A stretch of 23,250 nt of DNA from Nitratidesulfovibrio sp044433065 (GCA_044433065.1 JAWXUA010000031.1:1-23250), one strand, 5' to 3'; shown: positions 6,873 to 16,167, counted from the stretch's first letter. The notes: generated from the letters alone by a model not told the origin. A program made the numbers and translations.

Positions 6873-9800
6873 ATGAGCAAAAGAAAAGCAACTAAGACGA
6901 ACATAGCTACCCCCAGTGCTAACGGCAGAAAAATTGTCCGCGAGCTTATGGGGCTTATTTTGCTTTTCTTTGGGCTCTACCTTTTGCTTAGTTTGGTCAC
7001 TTTTGATGCCCGAGATCCAGGGTTTAACCACGCCATCAGTACAACAAAGGGTGTTCAGAATAACGCTGGTATCATTGGTTGCTATCTTGGTGGATTATTA
7101 ACGGATATATTTGGTATTGCTGCATATATTTGGCCTACATTTTTCTTGCTGCTTGCTGCTCGTCAACTTTTCTGTACGTTTTCCGTGCAGTGGTGGCGTT
7201 GCCTTGGTTTTATTTGCCTTTTGCTATGTCTCATGATGGCAGGAACAGCGTGGGAGTTTAGCATTGGTGATATCAAAGGCGGCGGCTTCATTGGCGATGC
7301 TCTTTATGGCGTGTCATGGAAGTTTTTAAGTGATAAAGGTTCGTTTTTATTAGGATTATGCTTTTTTCTCATAAGCATACAGCTTATATTCAATATTTCA
7401 TGGTTGGCTCTTTTGCGGGCAGCATGGCTATGGATTGTGTCGTGTTTTGCCAATGTAGCAAGTCGGCATGGCGATGATGGCGATGGTGACGATGATCCAA
7501 AACCTCGGCAAAAGCGAACACAGAGTCAAAATGCCACCAAGCTTGTGCCACCAGTTCAGCCATGCCAAAATCATCATGAGATACAAGCTAGCCCTTCTCG
7601 AACTCTAGAGAGTACTGAGCAAAGCCCTGAAAAAAAAGGTTTTTTGGCGCGTATTCAACAAGCATTTGTCCAGTCAGAGGAGTCTTCCCCTTCGGACAGC
7701 CAAGTGGCTGAGAATATAGGGGCAGAGCAGGGGGCCACTGCAAATCCCCTCACTTTGGCTGAGCAAGGAAAGGATGCTTTGGCTGGCGAAAGCGCACCTG
7801 CGGAGGCTGATTGCAGTATTGATAAGACTCTTCTTCAAGATCCAAACACTGAAGGTCCCAATCCTTTTGCCGCGCCATGGGCCCGTGCATGTGATATTCA
7901 AGCTGCGTGGAGCTCGTCCACCGAGCAAGATACTCTTCTGGAGGCGGTTGATGGAGCTACTGCGCCTGTTGTACCCACAGGGGCCACGGTGCCCACAGAA
8001 ATGCCGGCTCCAAATATGCCAGCCCCAAATATGCCAGCCCCGAACGACAGTGACCATAGTATTGAAGAAGGAAAGAAACGTCTTGTGGGTCCCAACGGTG
8101 GCTTGATTGTGCAGCCGAGCCATGAAGATGCACTCAAGAATACCCAGACTCAAGAGGATTTTCTGTTCGATAGTTTGCCTGTTGATGTGACCCTAGCAGT
8201 AGAAGAAAATACTCCACAAGATATTGTTGTTACAGATAATTCTTCTGACGTACCAGCTGATTATGAAATCGAACTCGACGCTACCATGGCTATTCAGGCG
8301 CATAGCCCTGAACAGGTATCTAACGAGGCTCCTCAAGCGCTTTCTGAAGAGGGCCTTGAGTCTGAAGAGTGCCTTGACGAGATTGCTGGTAGCGCCGTTG
8401 AAGTTATCTCTCCAGCCAATGAGTCAATCGACGAGTTTTTCGCCCTTGATAATGGTAATAATGCTGACGCTGGTGATATTGAGCCAAGTAGTGCTGATGA
8501 GCGCTTTGATGATATGCACCCTCAAAGCAGCACGTCATCAACCTTTGAAGTGCTCATGGATGCGGACAAAGATGGCATTACCGACCTGACTGAAGAGGAA
8601 GTTGGTACTGGTGGGGCCGCTAAAGCAGCTCCGATTAAAATGAAGACAAGTCTGCCGCATCTCAACCTTTTGCAAGACATTAGTCTTGACGAGCACGCTA
8701 AGCCACGCCTCGATATTTTGACTGAAAAGGGTGAAAGGCTGACAACGTGTCTTTCAGACTTTGGCATCCATGGTGAACTTACGCGCATTACCCCAGGGCC
8801 CGTAGTAACCATGTTTGAATTTCGTCCTGCACCTGGTGTAAAAGTTAGTAGAATTGCTAACTTAAGCGATGATTTAGCCCTTGCTTTGAAAGCCATTGCT
8901 GTGCGCATTCAAGCCCCCATTCCAGGTACGGATACTGTGGGTATTGAAATTCCTAATGAACAGCGTGAAACTATTTATTTCAAGGACTTATTGGCTTCGC
9001 AAACCTTCCATGATGCCTCATCGCTTTTGACCTTAGCAGTGGGCAAAGATAGCGCAGGGCGTCCAAGCGTTGCTGACCTTGCTAAAATGCCTCACCTTTT
9101 GGTGGCAGGTGCTACAGGCGCAGGTAAAAGTGTTTGTCTGAACTCTATCCTATTGAGTTTCTTGTATAAAGCCCGTCCAGAAGATGTGCAACTGCTCTTG
9201 ATTGACCCCAAGCGCATTGAGCTTGCCGTGTATGCCGATTTGCCACACCTTGTGCATCCAGTTGTCACCGATATGAGCCACGCTAAGAATGCCTTGGATT
9301 GGGCTGTGCACGAAATGGATAGGCGTTACGAAGGTATGGCGCGTCTCGGTGTGCGTAATATTGCTGGCTATAATCAAAAGCTTGAAAGCTTTGGGGATAC
9401 AAAGCCCACAGAGTTTTTAGACCTTGAGTTTATGCCATATCTTGTTATTATCATTGATGAATTAGCAGACCTAATGCTTACTGCGGCTAAGGAAGTTGAA
9501 ACAAGTATTGTTCGTCTTGCGCAACTTGCCCGTGCGGCTGGCATCCATATGGTCCTCGCTACACAAAGGCCTAGTGTTGATGTTGTGACTGGCATTATTA
9601 AAGCCAATTTCCCCTGCCGTATTTCTTTCCAAGTTACTTCGAAGCATGACTCGCGTACCATTTTGGATACGGTTGGTGCGGAGCACTTGCTTGGTCGCGG
9701 TGACATGCTATTCAAACCTAGTGGTGGACGATTGCAACGTTTGCACGGTGCCTTTGTGAGTGATGATGAGGTAGCCAATGTGGTGGAATTTTGGAAACGC

Positions 9801-10085
9801 CAACAAGCACCTATGTACCGTGTGGACTTTGCTGAGTGGGGTAATGAAGCAAGCCAAGAAAATCTTGCAGGCGGCGCTGGGGCCTTGGCTGATGACCCTG
9901 TTTATAATGATGCTGTTGAATTTGTCTTGACTCAAGGCCGCGCTTCCATATCCTTGGTACAACGTCGTTTTCGCATTGGTTTCAATAAAGCTGCACGCTA
10001 TGTGGAGCAGATGGAACAAGATGGTCTTATTGGTCCTGCTGATGGCAGTAAGCCACGGCCAGTCATTAAGGGTCGTGAAATCTAA
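6873..10085 (+). CDS. ftsK: DNA translocase FtsK
   Basis: Hexameric septal DNA pump that moves chromosome ends during division and activates XerCD at dif. Residues 20-200 hold about four membrane helices. A long acidic, Pro/Gln/Ser-rich linker follows (about 205-610), containing three MPAPN units and the segment DADKDGITDLTEEEVGTG (563-580). The alpha/beta motor has Walker A GATGAGKS (746-753) and a Walker B ending in D862-E863. The gamma winged-helix domain (about 1000-1065, with RRFRIGFNKAARYVEQME) reads KOPS sequences. At 1070 residues it is long for the family because of the linker. The start is ATG with a weak AGGT site. lolA begins 16 bases after the stop, an order seen in many proteobacteria. 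Confidence 0.97.
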   Translation: MSKRKATKTNIATPSANGRKIVRELMGLILLFFGLYLLLSLVTFDARDPGFNHAISTTKGVQNNAGIIGCYLGGLLTDIFGIAAYIWPTFFLLLAARQLFCTFSVQWWRCLGFICLLLCLMMAGTAWEFSIGDIKGGGFIGDALYGVSWKFLSDKGSFLLGLCFFLISIQLIFNISWLALLRAAWLWIVSCFANVASRHGDDGDGDDDPKPRQKRTQSQNATKLVPPVQPCQNHHEIQASPSRTLESTEQSPEKKGFLARIQQAFVQSEESSPSDSQVAENIGAEQGATANPLTLAEQGKDALAGESAPAEADCSIDKTLLQDPNTEGPNPFAAPWARACDIQAAWSSSTEQDTLLEAVDGATAPVVPTGATVPTEMPAPNMPAPNMPAPNDSDHSIEEGKKRLVGPNGGLIVQPSHEDALKNTQTQEDFLFDSLPVDVTLAVEENTPQDIVVTDNSSDVPADYEIELDATMAIQAHSPEQVSNEAPQALSEEGLESEECLDEIAGSAVEVISPANESIDEFFALDNGNNADAGDIEPSSADERFDDMHPQSSTSSTFEVLMDADKDGITDLTEEEVGTGGAAKAAPIKMKTSLPHLNLLQDISLDEHAKPRLDILTEKGERLTTCLSDFGIHGELTRITPGPVVTMFEFRPAPGVKVSRIANLSDDLALALKAIAVRIQAPIPGTDTVGIEIPNEQRETIYFKDLLASQTFHDASSLLTLAVGKDSAGRPSVADLAKMPHLLVAGATGAGKSVCLNSILLSFLYKARPEDVQLLLIDPKRIELAVYADLPHLVHPVVTDMSHAKNALDWAVHEMDRRYEGMARLGVRNIAGYNQKLESFGDTKPTEFLDLEFMPYLVIIIDELADLMLTAAKEVETSIVRLAQLARAAGIHMVLATQRPSVDVVTGIIKANFPCRISFQVTSKHDSRTILDTVGAEHLLGRGDMLFKPSGGRLQRLHGAFVSDDEVANVVEFWKRQQAPMYRVDFAEWGNEASQENLAGGAGALADDPVYNDAVEFVLTQGRASISLVQRRFRIGFNKAARYVEQMEQDGLIGPADGSKPRPVIKGREI
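8001..8045 (+). repeat. Three 15-bp repeats coding MPAPN in the ftsK linker
   Basis: Three in-frame 15-bp units differ at one to three bases each and encode MPAPN three times. They lie in the disordered linker, where such expansion is tolerated and only changes tether length. Confidence 0.9.
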
Positions 10086-10101
10086 ATAAGGTGCTGAATA
10101 T

Positions 10102-10848
10102 ATGAAAAATATTTTACAGAAGACATGGCCACTTTTTTGGCATCATTTAAGAACCTGCAGTCTTGTAGCTGCCTTTGCTTGCTTCATAGCCATGAGCTTA
10201 TGCGTAAGCTCGATTTCCAAGGGCTATGCCGCGGAAACAGTGGTTGCCAATACTTCCTCTTTGAAGCAGGTCATGCATAATATGCAAGATCGCTATGATG
10301 CTATGCAGTCTTTGACAGCATCCTTTCACCAAGAATTGCGCCACCGAGATAGCGGTGCCAAGCAAGTGAATGAAGGGCTTTTGCAATGGCGCAAGCCACT
10401 CTTGGTACGTTGGGAAGTTGTAGGTATGAACGCTGAGCTTTTCATTGTAGAAGCAAACTCCATATGGAATTATTTTCCTGATGAAGAGTTGGCTTATCGT
10501 TATCCACGTGATTTAGTTGAAAATTCCATGGCGATAATTAATGTCGTGACAGGGCAAAGCCAACTAGAAGAAAATTTTAGCGTTGTTGACGAAGGATTAG
10601 AGCAAGTTGAAGATGGCCGCACTTTAGCACGGCTACATCTCTATCCGCATGAGCCAGCGCAGAATTTTACAGAAGCCATTTTGTGGATTGACATCAAAAG
10701 TCATCTCATTGAGCGCATATTGATTTATGATTTTTATGGCAATGAGAACGATGTGACGTTTAGTCAGCTGATGCCGGATGCTCCTGTATCTGATGCGGCG
10801 ATTACGTTTACCCCACCAGCTGGCACGGAAATTATTGATCAAAGATAA
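10102..10848 (+). CDS. lolA: Outer-membrane lipoprotein carrier LolA
   Basis: Periplasmic chaperone that takes lipoproteins from LolCDE to the outer membrane. The N-terminus is a signal peptide with a long n-region and a hydrophobic core (about residues 18-36), with likely cleavage after GYAA (residue 44). The mature part shows LolA features: SLTASFHQELRHRDSG, then GLLQWRKPLLVRWEV, FIVEANSIWNYFPDEE, and a C-terminal LWIDIKSHLIERILIYDFYGNENDVTFS. At 248 residues it is slightly long because of the leader. It lies 16 bases after ftsK, so co-transcription is likely, and a two-way terminator follows. Confidence 0.92.
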   Translation: MKNILQKTWPLFWHHLRTCSLVAAFACFIAMSLCVSSISKGYAAETVVANTSSLKQVMHNMQDRYDAMQSLTASFHQELRHRDSGAKQVNEGLLQWRKPLLVRWEVVGMNAELFIVEANSIWNYFPDEELAYRYPRDLVENSMAIINVVTGQSQLEENFSVVDEGLEQVEDGRTLARLHLYPHEPAQNFTEAILWIDIKSHLIERILIYDFYGNENDVTFSQLMPDAPVSDAAITFTPPAGTEIIDQR

Positions 10849-10861
10849 TATCAAGGGCAAT

Positions 10862-10898
10862 AAAAAAACGGCATACCGTAAAAAGTATGCCGTTTTTT
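10862..10898. terminator. Two-way terminator between lolA and the rluB-like gene
   Basis: AAAACGGCATAC pairs with GTATGCCGTTTT across an 8-base loop. There is a T run on the plus strand and a T run of seven on the minus strand, so it can end both the ftsK-lolA and the yedF-rluB transcripts. Confidence 0.92.
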
Positions 10899-10950
10899 GC
10901 TGATGCACTTAGAGGGAAGGGAAAAGCTCCTCTAAATATGAAGGCGCCTT

Positions 10951-11910
10951 TTAGTCCAAGGATACTGCTCGACGCAAAGCCTGAACTTCTGTATTTGTTA
11001 ATGTACGGCATTGCCCAAGCTCCAGATTGCCAAGCTGTAGGGGGCCTTGTGCCACGCGGCGCAATCGTAAAACGACTAAATCAAGATCTCGGCACATGCG
11101 GCGTATTTGGCGGTTAATTCCTTGGTGGAGCGTAAGTTCCAAGACTGCTGAAGATCTGTCCGCCCATATGCGTTCAACCTCAACAGGAGCAAGAAGCTCA
11201 CCTTCGGCAAGGCGCATTCCATGCCGCATGGCATGAAGTTTTTCGAGAGTTACGTCACCGCGCACTCGAACTTCATACACCTTGGGCAAATGCCAACGCG
11301 GATGCGTTAGCCTATTTGTTAGCTCTCCATCATTGGTAAGGAGTAGTAATCCTTCAGAAAAAAAGTCAAGACGGCCAACAGGAAAAAGTCGCTGCTTACG
11401 AAATTGGCTTGGCACAAGGTCTATGACGGTTTGGCGTCCTTGCGGATCACGAACTGTGGTCACCACCTGCACAGGTTTATTGATAAGCAAATATGTTTGT
11501 GGACCAAAGCGTTTGGGACCAGTATCGCCGCTATGGTTGCTCTGGTGCGCACGTGGAAGAGGGTGGCCATCTACGGTAATGTCATCTTGTGCGATATGAA
11601 CTTTGCAGCCCATTTCTGTGACAACATGGCCATTAACCATGACAGAGCCGCGCTCAATAAGAACGTCGGCTTGGCGACGTGAACAGATGCCAGCGCTAGC
11701 GAGGGCCTTATTAAGGCGCATGCCTTGCTCTTCCTGATGCACAGTGTCTGCATGGGAGATATTTTCTGTAGGGCCTTCATGGCTAGCTGGCCTGAAATTA
11801 TTTTTTGCCACAGGTCTATGGCCTGTTTTTCTATCTGACTCTTGAGAAGACAAACGCCCGTTTGCACGGGCGTTATATGATGAGCGATTTCGGCGTGTGC
11901 CTTGTGTCAC
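10951..11910 (-). CDS. rluB: RluB-family 23S rRNA pseudouridine synthase
   Basis: Makes pseudouridine in RNA, probably 23S rRNA. An S4 RNA-binding domain (about residues 64-110, MRLNKALASAGICSRRQAD) precedes the catalytic domain with GRLDFFSEGLLLLTNDG, Asp182 being the nucleophile, and the C-terminal GINRQIRRM motif. I give the GTG at 11910, which overlaps the yedF stop in a GTGA junction. This start adds 63 residues rich in Arg, Ser, Asn and Gln before the S4 domain. An ATG at 11721 (residue 64) has AGGA upstream and gives a more usual 256-residue protein, so it may be the true or a second start. The exact target (RluB, RluE or RluF-like) is not certain; the layout fits RluB best. Confidence 0.88.
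   Translation of the reverse strand: MTQGTRRNRSSYNARANGRLSSQESDRKTGHRPVAKNNFRPASHEGPTENISHADTVHQEEQGMRLNKALASAGICSRRQADVLIERGSVMVNGHVVTEMGCKVHIAQDDITVDGHPLPRAHQSNHSGDTGPKRFGPQTYLLINKPVQVVTTVRDPQGRQTVIDLVPSQFRKQRLFPVGRLDFFSEGLLLLTNDGELTNRLTHPRWHLPKVYEVRVRGDVTLEKLHAMRHGMRLAEGELLAPVEVERIWADRSSAVLELTLHQGINRQIRRMCRDLDLVVLRLRRVAQGPLQLGNLELGQCRTLTNTEVQALRRAVSLD
11854..11873 (-). promoter_or_regulatory. GC-rich hairpin near the rluB 5' end
   Basis: On the minus strand, ACGCCCG and CGGGCGT pair around a 6-base loop and are followed by TTGTCTTC. This is a strong stem with a poor T tract, 37-56 bases after the GTG start and well before the ATG at 11721. It may be a weak terminator or attenuator between yedF and the core rluB reading frame, or simply coding sequence with pairing by chance. 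Confidence 0.35.
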
Positions 11911-12569
11911 GGGCGGATAACCTTGGTTGCAAGTTGTAAAGAAGTGACGACATCAAGCATGTTTGTGGTCTCGCCAACAGCCTTTTTGTCCAAAAGGCCA
12001 AAATGGTCAAGGCACGTTCCGCAAACAATAATCGAAACCCCTGCACTTTCCAAGGCTTTTAATGCTTCACAAGATGGATTTCCTTCCACAGTCAAGCGTA
12101 CAGCACCGTTCAAGCATACGATGCGCCAAAGTTCTGGGCCCATTTCCTGCAAGGTGAGCAAGAAGTTTTTCATGAGCTTTGCACCAAGTTCGTCATCCCC
12201 AGAACCAAGGTGTTCAGTGGTTACCAAAACGGCAGTTTTATTGGGAATTTGACAAGAGTAGTTTGTGGCTATATCCTCATCGGACTGGCTTGTAGCGTTC
12301 GCGTTTTGTTGAGGCGAATTTGCTGCACCTTCAGCAATCGCTTCACGTGAGGCATGCAAACGCCATATATTGTCGCCTGCAACCTCACAGTTCACGGCAT
12401 AGCCTCGTGTGCCAAGGTAGCGCGTTACATTTTGACGAGCTGCATCATTATCAAGCACAACAGTAAAACTTTCTGGAAAATGAGGGCTATTGGCATCGAT
12501 AAAAGCCTTGCACTTCAAAACAGGTTGAGGGCAAGGAAGGTTCTGGCAGTTTAGTTCGTTTTCTGACAT
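11907..12569 (-). CDS. yedF: Selenium metabolism protein YedF (TusA + DsrE-like)
   Basis: Two-part protein. Residues 1-75 are a TusA/SirA-like domain with the CPQPVLKCK motif (Cys13). Residues 110-220 are a DsrE-like domain with TTEHLGSGDDELGAKLMKNFL and a CGTC motif (Cys183, Cys186). A Gln/Asn/Ser-rich linker joins them. This domain pair is the YedF family, linked by genome association to selenium use; its exact reaction is not established, though sulfur or selenium carriage through the cysteines is likely. GGAGG sits five bases before the ATG. It leads a two-gene unit, its stop overlapping the GTG start of the rluB-like gene, and is divergent from msbA. No selD or selA is in the window. Confidence 0.88.
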   Translation of the reverse strand: MSENELNCQNLPCPQPVLKCKAFIDANSPHFPESFTVVLDNDAARQNVTRYLGTRGYAVNCEVAGDNIWRLHASREAIAEGAANSPQQNANATSQSDEDIATNYSCQIPNKTAVLVTTEHLGSGDDELGAKLMKNFLLTLQEMGPELWRIVCLNGAVRLTVEGNPSCEALKALESAGVSIIVCGTCLDHFGLLDKKAVGETTNMLDVVTSLQLATKVIRP

Positions 12570-12664
12570 AATATCCTCCGTACAAGAGCTTTTTCAGGCT
12601 ATGGCTGAAAGGTCAAATTGATTTTTTCCATCGTTTTAGAAACTAATCATAGAAAAAATAAATA

Positions 12665-14512
12665 ATGAAGAACGAAATTACAGAAAAGGTGACATGGCGT
12701 GAGAGTATCGCTCTGTATCGCCGCATCGGTACGTATTTTTTACCATACAAATTCAATATCTTTGTTTCAGTTATTGCCATGTTATTGGTTTCAGGCGCGA
12801 CTGCTGGCTCGGCATATCTCATCAAGCCAGCTCTTGATGATATCTTCATCAATAAAGACTTAGAGGCTTTAGCATATATTCCTATTGCCTATATGGTTTT
12901 GGTTTTTGCAAAGGGCTTGGGCCGTTATTTACAAAGTTATTTCATGAGTTTAAGTGCCATGCAGGTCAGCCAGACTTTGCGCATTGAACTCTTTAGTAAA
13001 TTACTTCATTTGCCCATAGGCTACTTTGAAACAACGCAAGTCGGCAGCATTATGGCTCGCTTTGCAGGTGACGTAGCACTTATTCAAAGAAGTTTGCCTG
13101 CATCCATCATGATGGTTCGCCAAGCAATTACCATGCTCGGGCTTCTTTGTGTTGTTTTTTACCAAAACTATGAACTTGCCTTGTGGGCAACGGTTATACT
13201 GCCAGTCACTGTCTTACCGCTCATCTATTTTGGCCGTAAGATGCGTAAATTCGTTCGCAGAAATCAGAAAAAAGGGGCATATGTTTCTGGTGTTTTACAA
13301 GAAGTGCTCAGTGGGGTTCGCGTTGTTAAAGCTTTTGCTACTGAAGACCGCGAAGTAGACCGCTATACAAAAGAAAATTTGGTTCTTCTGCGTTTGGCCA
13401 TGAAGCAAGTGAAGCTTGTTGGTCTCTCATCGCCAGTAATGGAGCTCCTTGGTGCCGTGGGCATTGGCCTTGTCATCAGCATTGGTGGTGCAGAAGTTAT
13501 TGCAGGCACGAGTACACCTGGCACATTCTTTTCCTTCATAGCTGCTATCATTATGATGTATGATCCAGTCAAGTCGTATGGCTCCTCAAATCAAACTATC
13601 CAAGGTGCCCTTGTGGGTGCGGAACGAGTTTTTGCTATTATTGACGCTGAAAGATTAGCTATTGAAAGCAGTGGTCCTCTGACAATTGCTAATAATTTTA
13701 AAGAGCTTAGCATTGAAAATCTTAACTTTAATTACCCAGATGGAACCCCTGCGCTTAGGGATATCAGCTTGCATATCCGCGCAGGTGAACAAGTGGCCAT
13801 TGTTGGCCCAAGTGGTGCTGGTAAAACCACGTTGGTTAACCTTATCCCTCGTTTCTACGAACCATCATCTGGTGTCATTTTATTAAATGGCCATGCTCTA
13901 CCTGAGTATGACCTTTATGATTTGCGTCGTAATATTGCTGTAGTATCTCAGGATGCGTTCCTATTTAATGTGTCTGCGCGTGATAATATAGCCTATGGTG
14001 CTGAGCATCCTGTATCAGATGTAGAAATCTTTGAAGCAGCAAAGTCAGGCTATGCTGATGAATTTATTCAGGATTTGTCGGAAGGCTATAATACTATCTT
14101 AGGTGAACGGGGTGTTAAACTGTCTGGCGGCCAAAAACAGCGACTCACTATCGCTCGGGCTTTGCTTAAGGACGCACCGCTACTTATTCTTGATGAAGCT
14201 ACGAGTGCCCTCGACTCACAAGCAGAACGCATCGTACAAAAGGCACTTGATAACTTGATGCAAGATAGAACGAGTATTGTCATTGCTCACCGCCTTTCCA
14301 CTATTCTTAATGCTGACAGAATTGTTGTTATGGAAGATGGGCATATTGTTGACGTTGGTTCGCACTCAGAGCTTCTTAACCGTTGTGAACTGTATACCCG
14401 TCTTTATACAATTCAATATAAACATGAGCAGAAGCAAGAAAATGCTGTTGAACATGAGCCTCACAGTGATGAACTCATGGAAGTACATCAACAAAATCAG
14501 CAACTTGCTTAG
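12665..14512 (+). CDS. msbA: Lipid A export ABC transporter MsbA
   Basis: Half-transporter that flips lipid A core from the inner to the outer face of the inner membrane. Residues 20-330 form the six-helix membrane domain. The ATPase domain has Walker A GPSGAGKT (381-388), a Q loop VVSQDAFLFN, signature LSGGQ (486-490), Walker B with Asp510-Glu511 and the H loop IVIAHRLST. Length 615 fits, with a hydrophilic tail after 580. The ATG directly follows an in-frame stop and has no clear Shine-Dalgarno site, which is odd beside its neighbours. The next gene starts 20 bases after its stop; both downstream genes are lipid acyltransferases, which supports MsbA over another exporter. Confidence 0.93.
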   Translation: MKNEITEKVTWRESIALYRRIGTYFLPYKFNIFVSVIAMLLVSGATAGSAYLIKPALDDIFINKDLEALAYIPIAYMVLVFAKGLGRYLQSYFMSLSAMQVSQTLRIELFSKLLHLPIGYFETTQVGSIMARFAGDVALIQRSLPASIMMVRQAITMLGLLCVVFYQNYELALWATVILPVTVLPLIYFGRKMRKFVRRNQKKGAYVSGVLQEVLSGVRVVKAFATEDREVDRYTKENLVLLRLAMKQVKLVGLSSPVMELLGAVGIGLVISIGGAEVIAGTSTPGTFFSFIAAIIMMYDPVKSYGSSNQTIQGALVGAERVFAIIDAERLAIESSGPLTIANNFKELSIENLNFNYPDGTPALRDISLHIRAGEQVAIVGPSGAGKTTLVNLIPRFYEPSSGVILLNGHALPEYDLYDLRRNIAVVSQDAFLFNVSARDNIAYGAEHPVSDVEIFEAAKSGYADEFIQDLSEGYNTILGERGVKLSGGQKQRLTIARALLKDAPLLILDEATSALDSQAERIVQKALDNLMQDRTSIVIAHRLSTILNADRIVVMEDGHIVDVGSHSELLNRCELYTRLYTIQYKHEQKQENAVEHEPHSDELMEVHQQNQQLA

Positions 14513-14532
14513 CTTGAATAGAAAAGGTTCTC

Positions 14533-15207
14533 GTGAACAAAAAGCAGCTCTTTAAGCGAATAAAAAAGAAGATATCGATTCAAGCCATGGCACCAATCAT
14601 GGGCTTTTTCTATAAACTATGGTGTTCGACTTTGCGAGTTCAAGAATACGGACGCGATAAGGTAGAGAACTATTTTGATAGTGGGAAAAGCATCGTGGTG
14701 GCACTTTGGCATGATGAGCTCTTTTCCTTACCATACAAAAAAGAAAGATTTAACCTCATTACCGTGGTGAGCCAAAGCCGCGACGGTGACTTTCTTTCTG
14801 TAGCACTGAAAGCAGTGGGCCTTAAGACAGCACGTGGATCGAGTTCTCGTGGCGGTGTTCGGGCTTTATTGCAGGCTGCGAAGTTCATGCGCAATGAAAA
14901 GGCATCGGCATGCTTGACTATTGATGGTCCTCGTGGGCCACGACATAAAGTGAAGGATGGTGCTGTTTTTCTTGCGCACAAAGCGGGGGCCTATCTTGTT
15001 CCTGTGCGTGTTCACTATCATAATCCAAAGATTTTCCATAGTGCGTGGGATAAGTTCCAAGTGCCTAAACCTTTCAGTAAGGTGAGCGTTTACTTTGGTG
15101 AGCCTTATCTTGTAGAAAGCCAAAGCTTAGATGAGGAGAGTTTGTCCTTTGAGCGCCAAAAGCTCCAAGCAAAACTTGAAAAATTAATGCCATGCAAGAC
15201 AATATAA
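14533..15207 (+). CDS. DUF374 lysophospholipid acyltransferase-like protein
   Basis: Member of the DUF374 branch of the lysophospholipid acyltransferase superfamily. Seen: SIVVALWHDELF, with the WH-x-E/D motif near residue 60; VVSQSRDGDF; ARGSSSRGGVRALLQ; and DGPRGPRHKVKDGAVFLA, all typical of the family. The GTG start has AAGG at good spacing. The N-terminus is basic with one short hydrophobic segment, so the protein is probably membrane attached. The family often sits beside lipid A genes and is thought to acylate LPS or a precursor, but its substrate has not been set here. It overlaps the next gene by 16 bases and lies just after msbA. Confidence 0.85.
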   Translation: MNKKQLFKRIKKKISIQAMAPIMGFFYKLWCSTLRVQEYGRDKVENYFDSGKSIVVALWHDELFSLPYKKERFNLITVVSQSRDGDFLSVALKAVGLKTARGSSSRGGVRALLQAAKFMRNEKASACLTIDGPRGPRHKVKDGAVFLAHKAGAYLVPVRVHYHNPKIFHSAWDKFQVPKPFSKVSVYFGEPYLVESQSLDEESLSFERQKLQAKLEKLMPCKTI

Positions 15208-16106
15208 ACAAATGTGCACTCTCAGCCCTGCACTTCATAGCGAATTCTGTAGCTTATTTGGGGCTAGCTAGAGTAGGGGGCTTCGGTCGCTTTATCGGTA
15301 ACGCCATGTGGCATGCTTTGCCCTCAAGGCGCAACTATACCATCAACACTATTGCAGATCGCTTGCAGCTTACCTATGATGAAGCTAAGCGTATTGCGCA
15401 CGAAAGCTTTAGGCAAAATGGGCAATCATTTGCAGAGCTTATCATGGCGCCATATTTTGGCTTTTCTTTGGCTGACGAAAAAATTGTAATTGAAAATCCC
15501 GAACTGCTTGAAGCGATGCGCCAATCCAAGCGACCTGTGGTGGCCTTTACTGGACACCTTGGCTCTTGGGAATTGTGTGCTGGTCTTTTGGGTGATTTTC
15601 CAATGGAAAAGCCACGTTTGATTGTGGTGCGCCGTAATGGCAGTCCATTGTTGAACACGTTTATAAATAGTATGCGCAGTGCACGTGGTGTGACCGTAGT
15701 TGATCATCGCCAAGCTGTTTTTCCTGTACTGCGGGCTTTAAAGCGAAGTGGCATTGTTGCCTTTTTAGTAGACCACAATGCCGCGCATGGTGAAGCCATA
15801 TTCTTACCATTTTTAGGAAAGATGGCAGCGGTCAATATGGGGCCAGCTTTGCTTGCTTTGCGTGCTAATGCATTGGTGTGGCCTTTGTTTCTTGTTCGTC
15901 GAGCTGGCAAGTATGTTGTGTGCAGTGATGAGCCTCTTGATACAGCGACCTTAGAAGGGGATCGCAATCAGAAAGTTCATGCTATTTGCGCGCATTATAC
16001 CAAAGTTATGGAACGTATGGTGCGTGCATATCCTGAGCAATGGTTTTGGATGCATCATCGCTGGAAAACTCAACCACGTCGCAAGTCTGCCCCAGAGGCT
16101 AGTTAG
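15192..16106 (+). CDS. LpxL/HtrB-like lipid A acyltransferase
   Basis: Late lipid A acyltransferase family, which adds secondary acyl chains to lipid A on the cytoplasmic side of the inner membrane. The HX4E catalytic motif is GHLGSWE (His122, Glu127). Further features are RRNGSPLLN, the block FLVDHNAAHGEAIFLPFLG, and the C-terminal PEQWFWMHHRWKT motif that marks this family. An N-terminal hydrophobic segment is consistent with a membrane anchor. Its start overlaps the DUF374 gene by 16 bases and lacks a good ribosome site, so translation is probably coupled. Which acyl position it serves (LpxL, LpxM or LpxP-like) cannot be read from the sequence. A terminator follows. Confidence 0.92.
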   Translation: MQDNINKCALSALHFIANSVAYLGLARVGGFGRFIGNAMWHALPSRRNYTINTIADRLQLTYDEAKRIAHESFRQNGQSFAELIMAPYFGFSLADEKIVIENPELLEAMRQSKRPVVAFTGHLGSWELCAGLLGDFPMEKPRLIVVRRNGSPLLNTFINSMRSARGVTVVDHRQAVFPVLRALKRSGIVAFLVDHNAAHGEAIFLPFLGKMAAVNMGPALLALRANALVWPLFLVRRAGKYVVCSDEPLDTATLEGDRNQKVHAICAHYTKVMERMVRAYPEQWFWMHHRWKTQPRRKSAPEAS

Positions 16107-16167
16107 CGTATTATGATAGCTCTAGACTAGAGTTTGAGCTAGGACAACGTACATCTTCATTGCAGAC

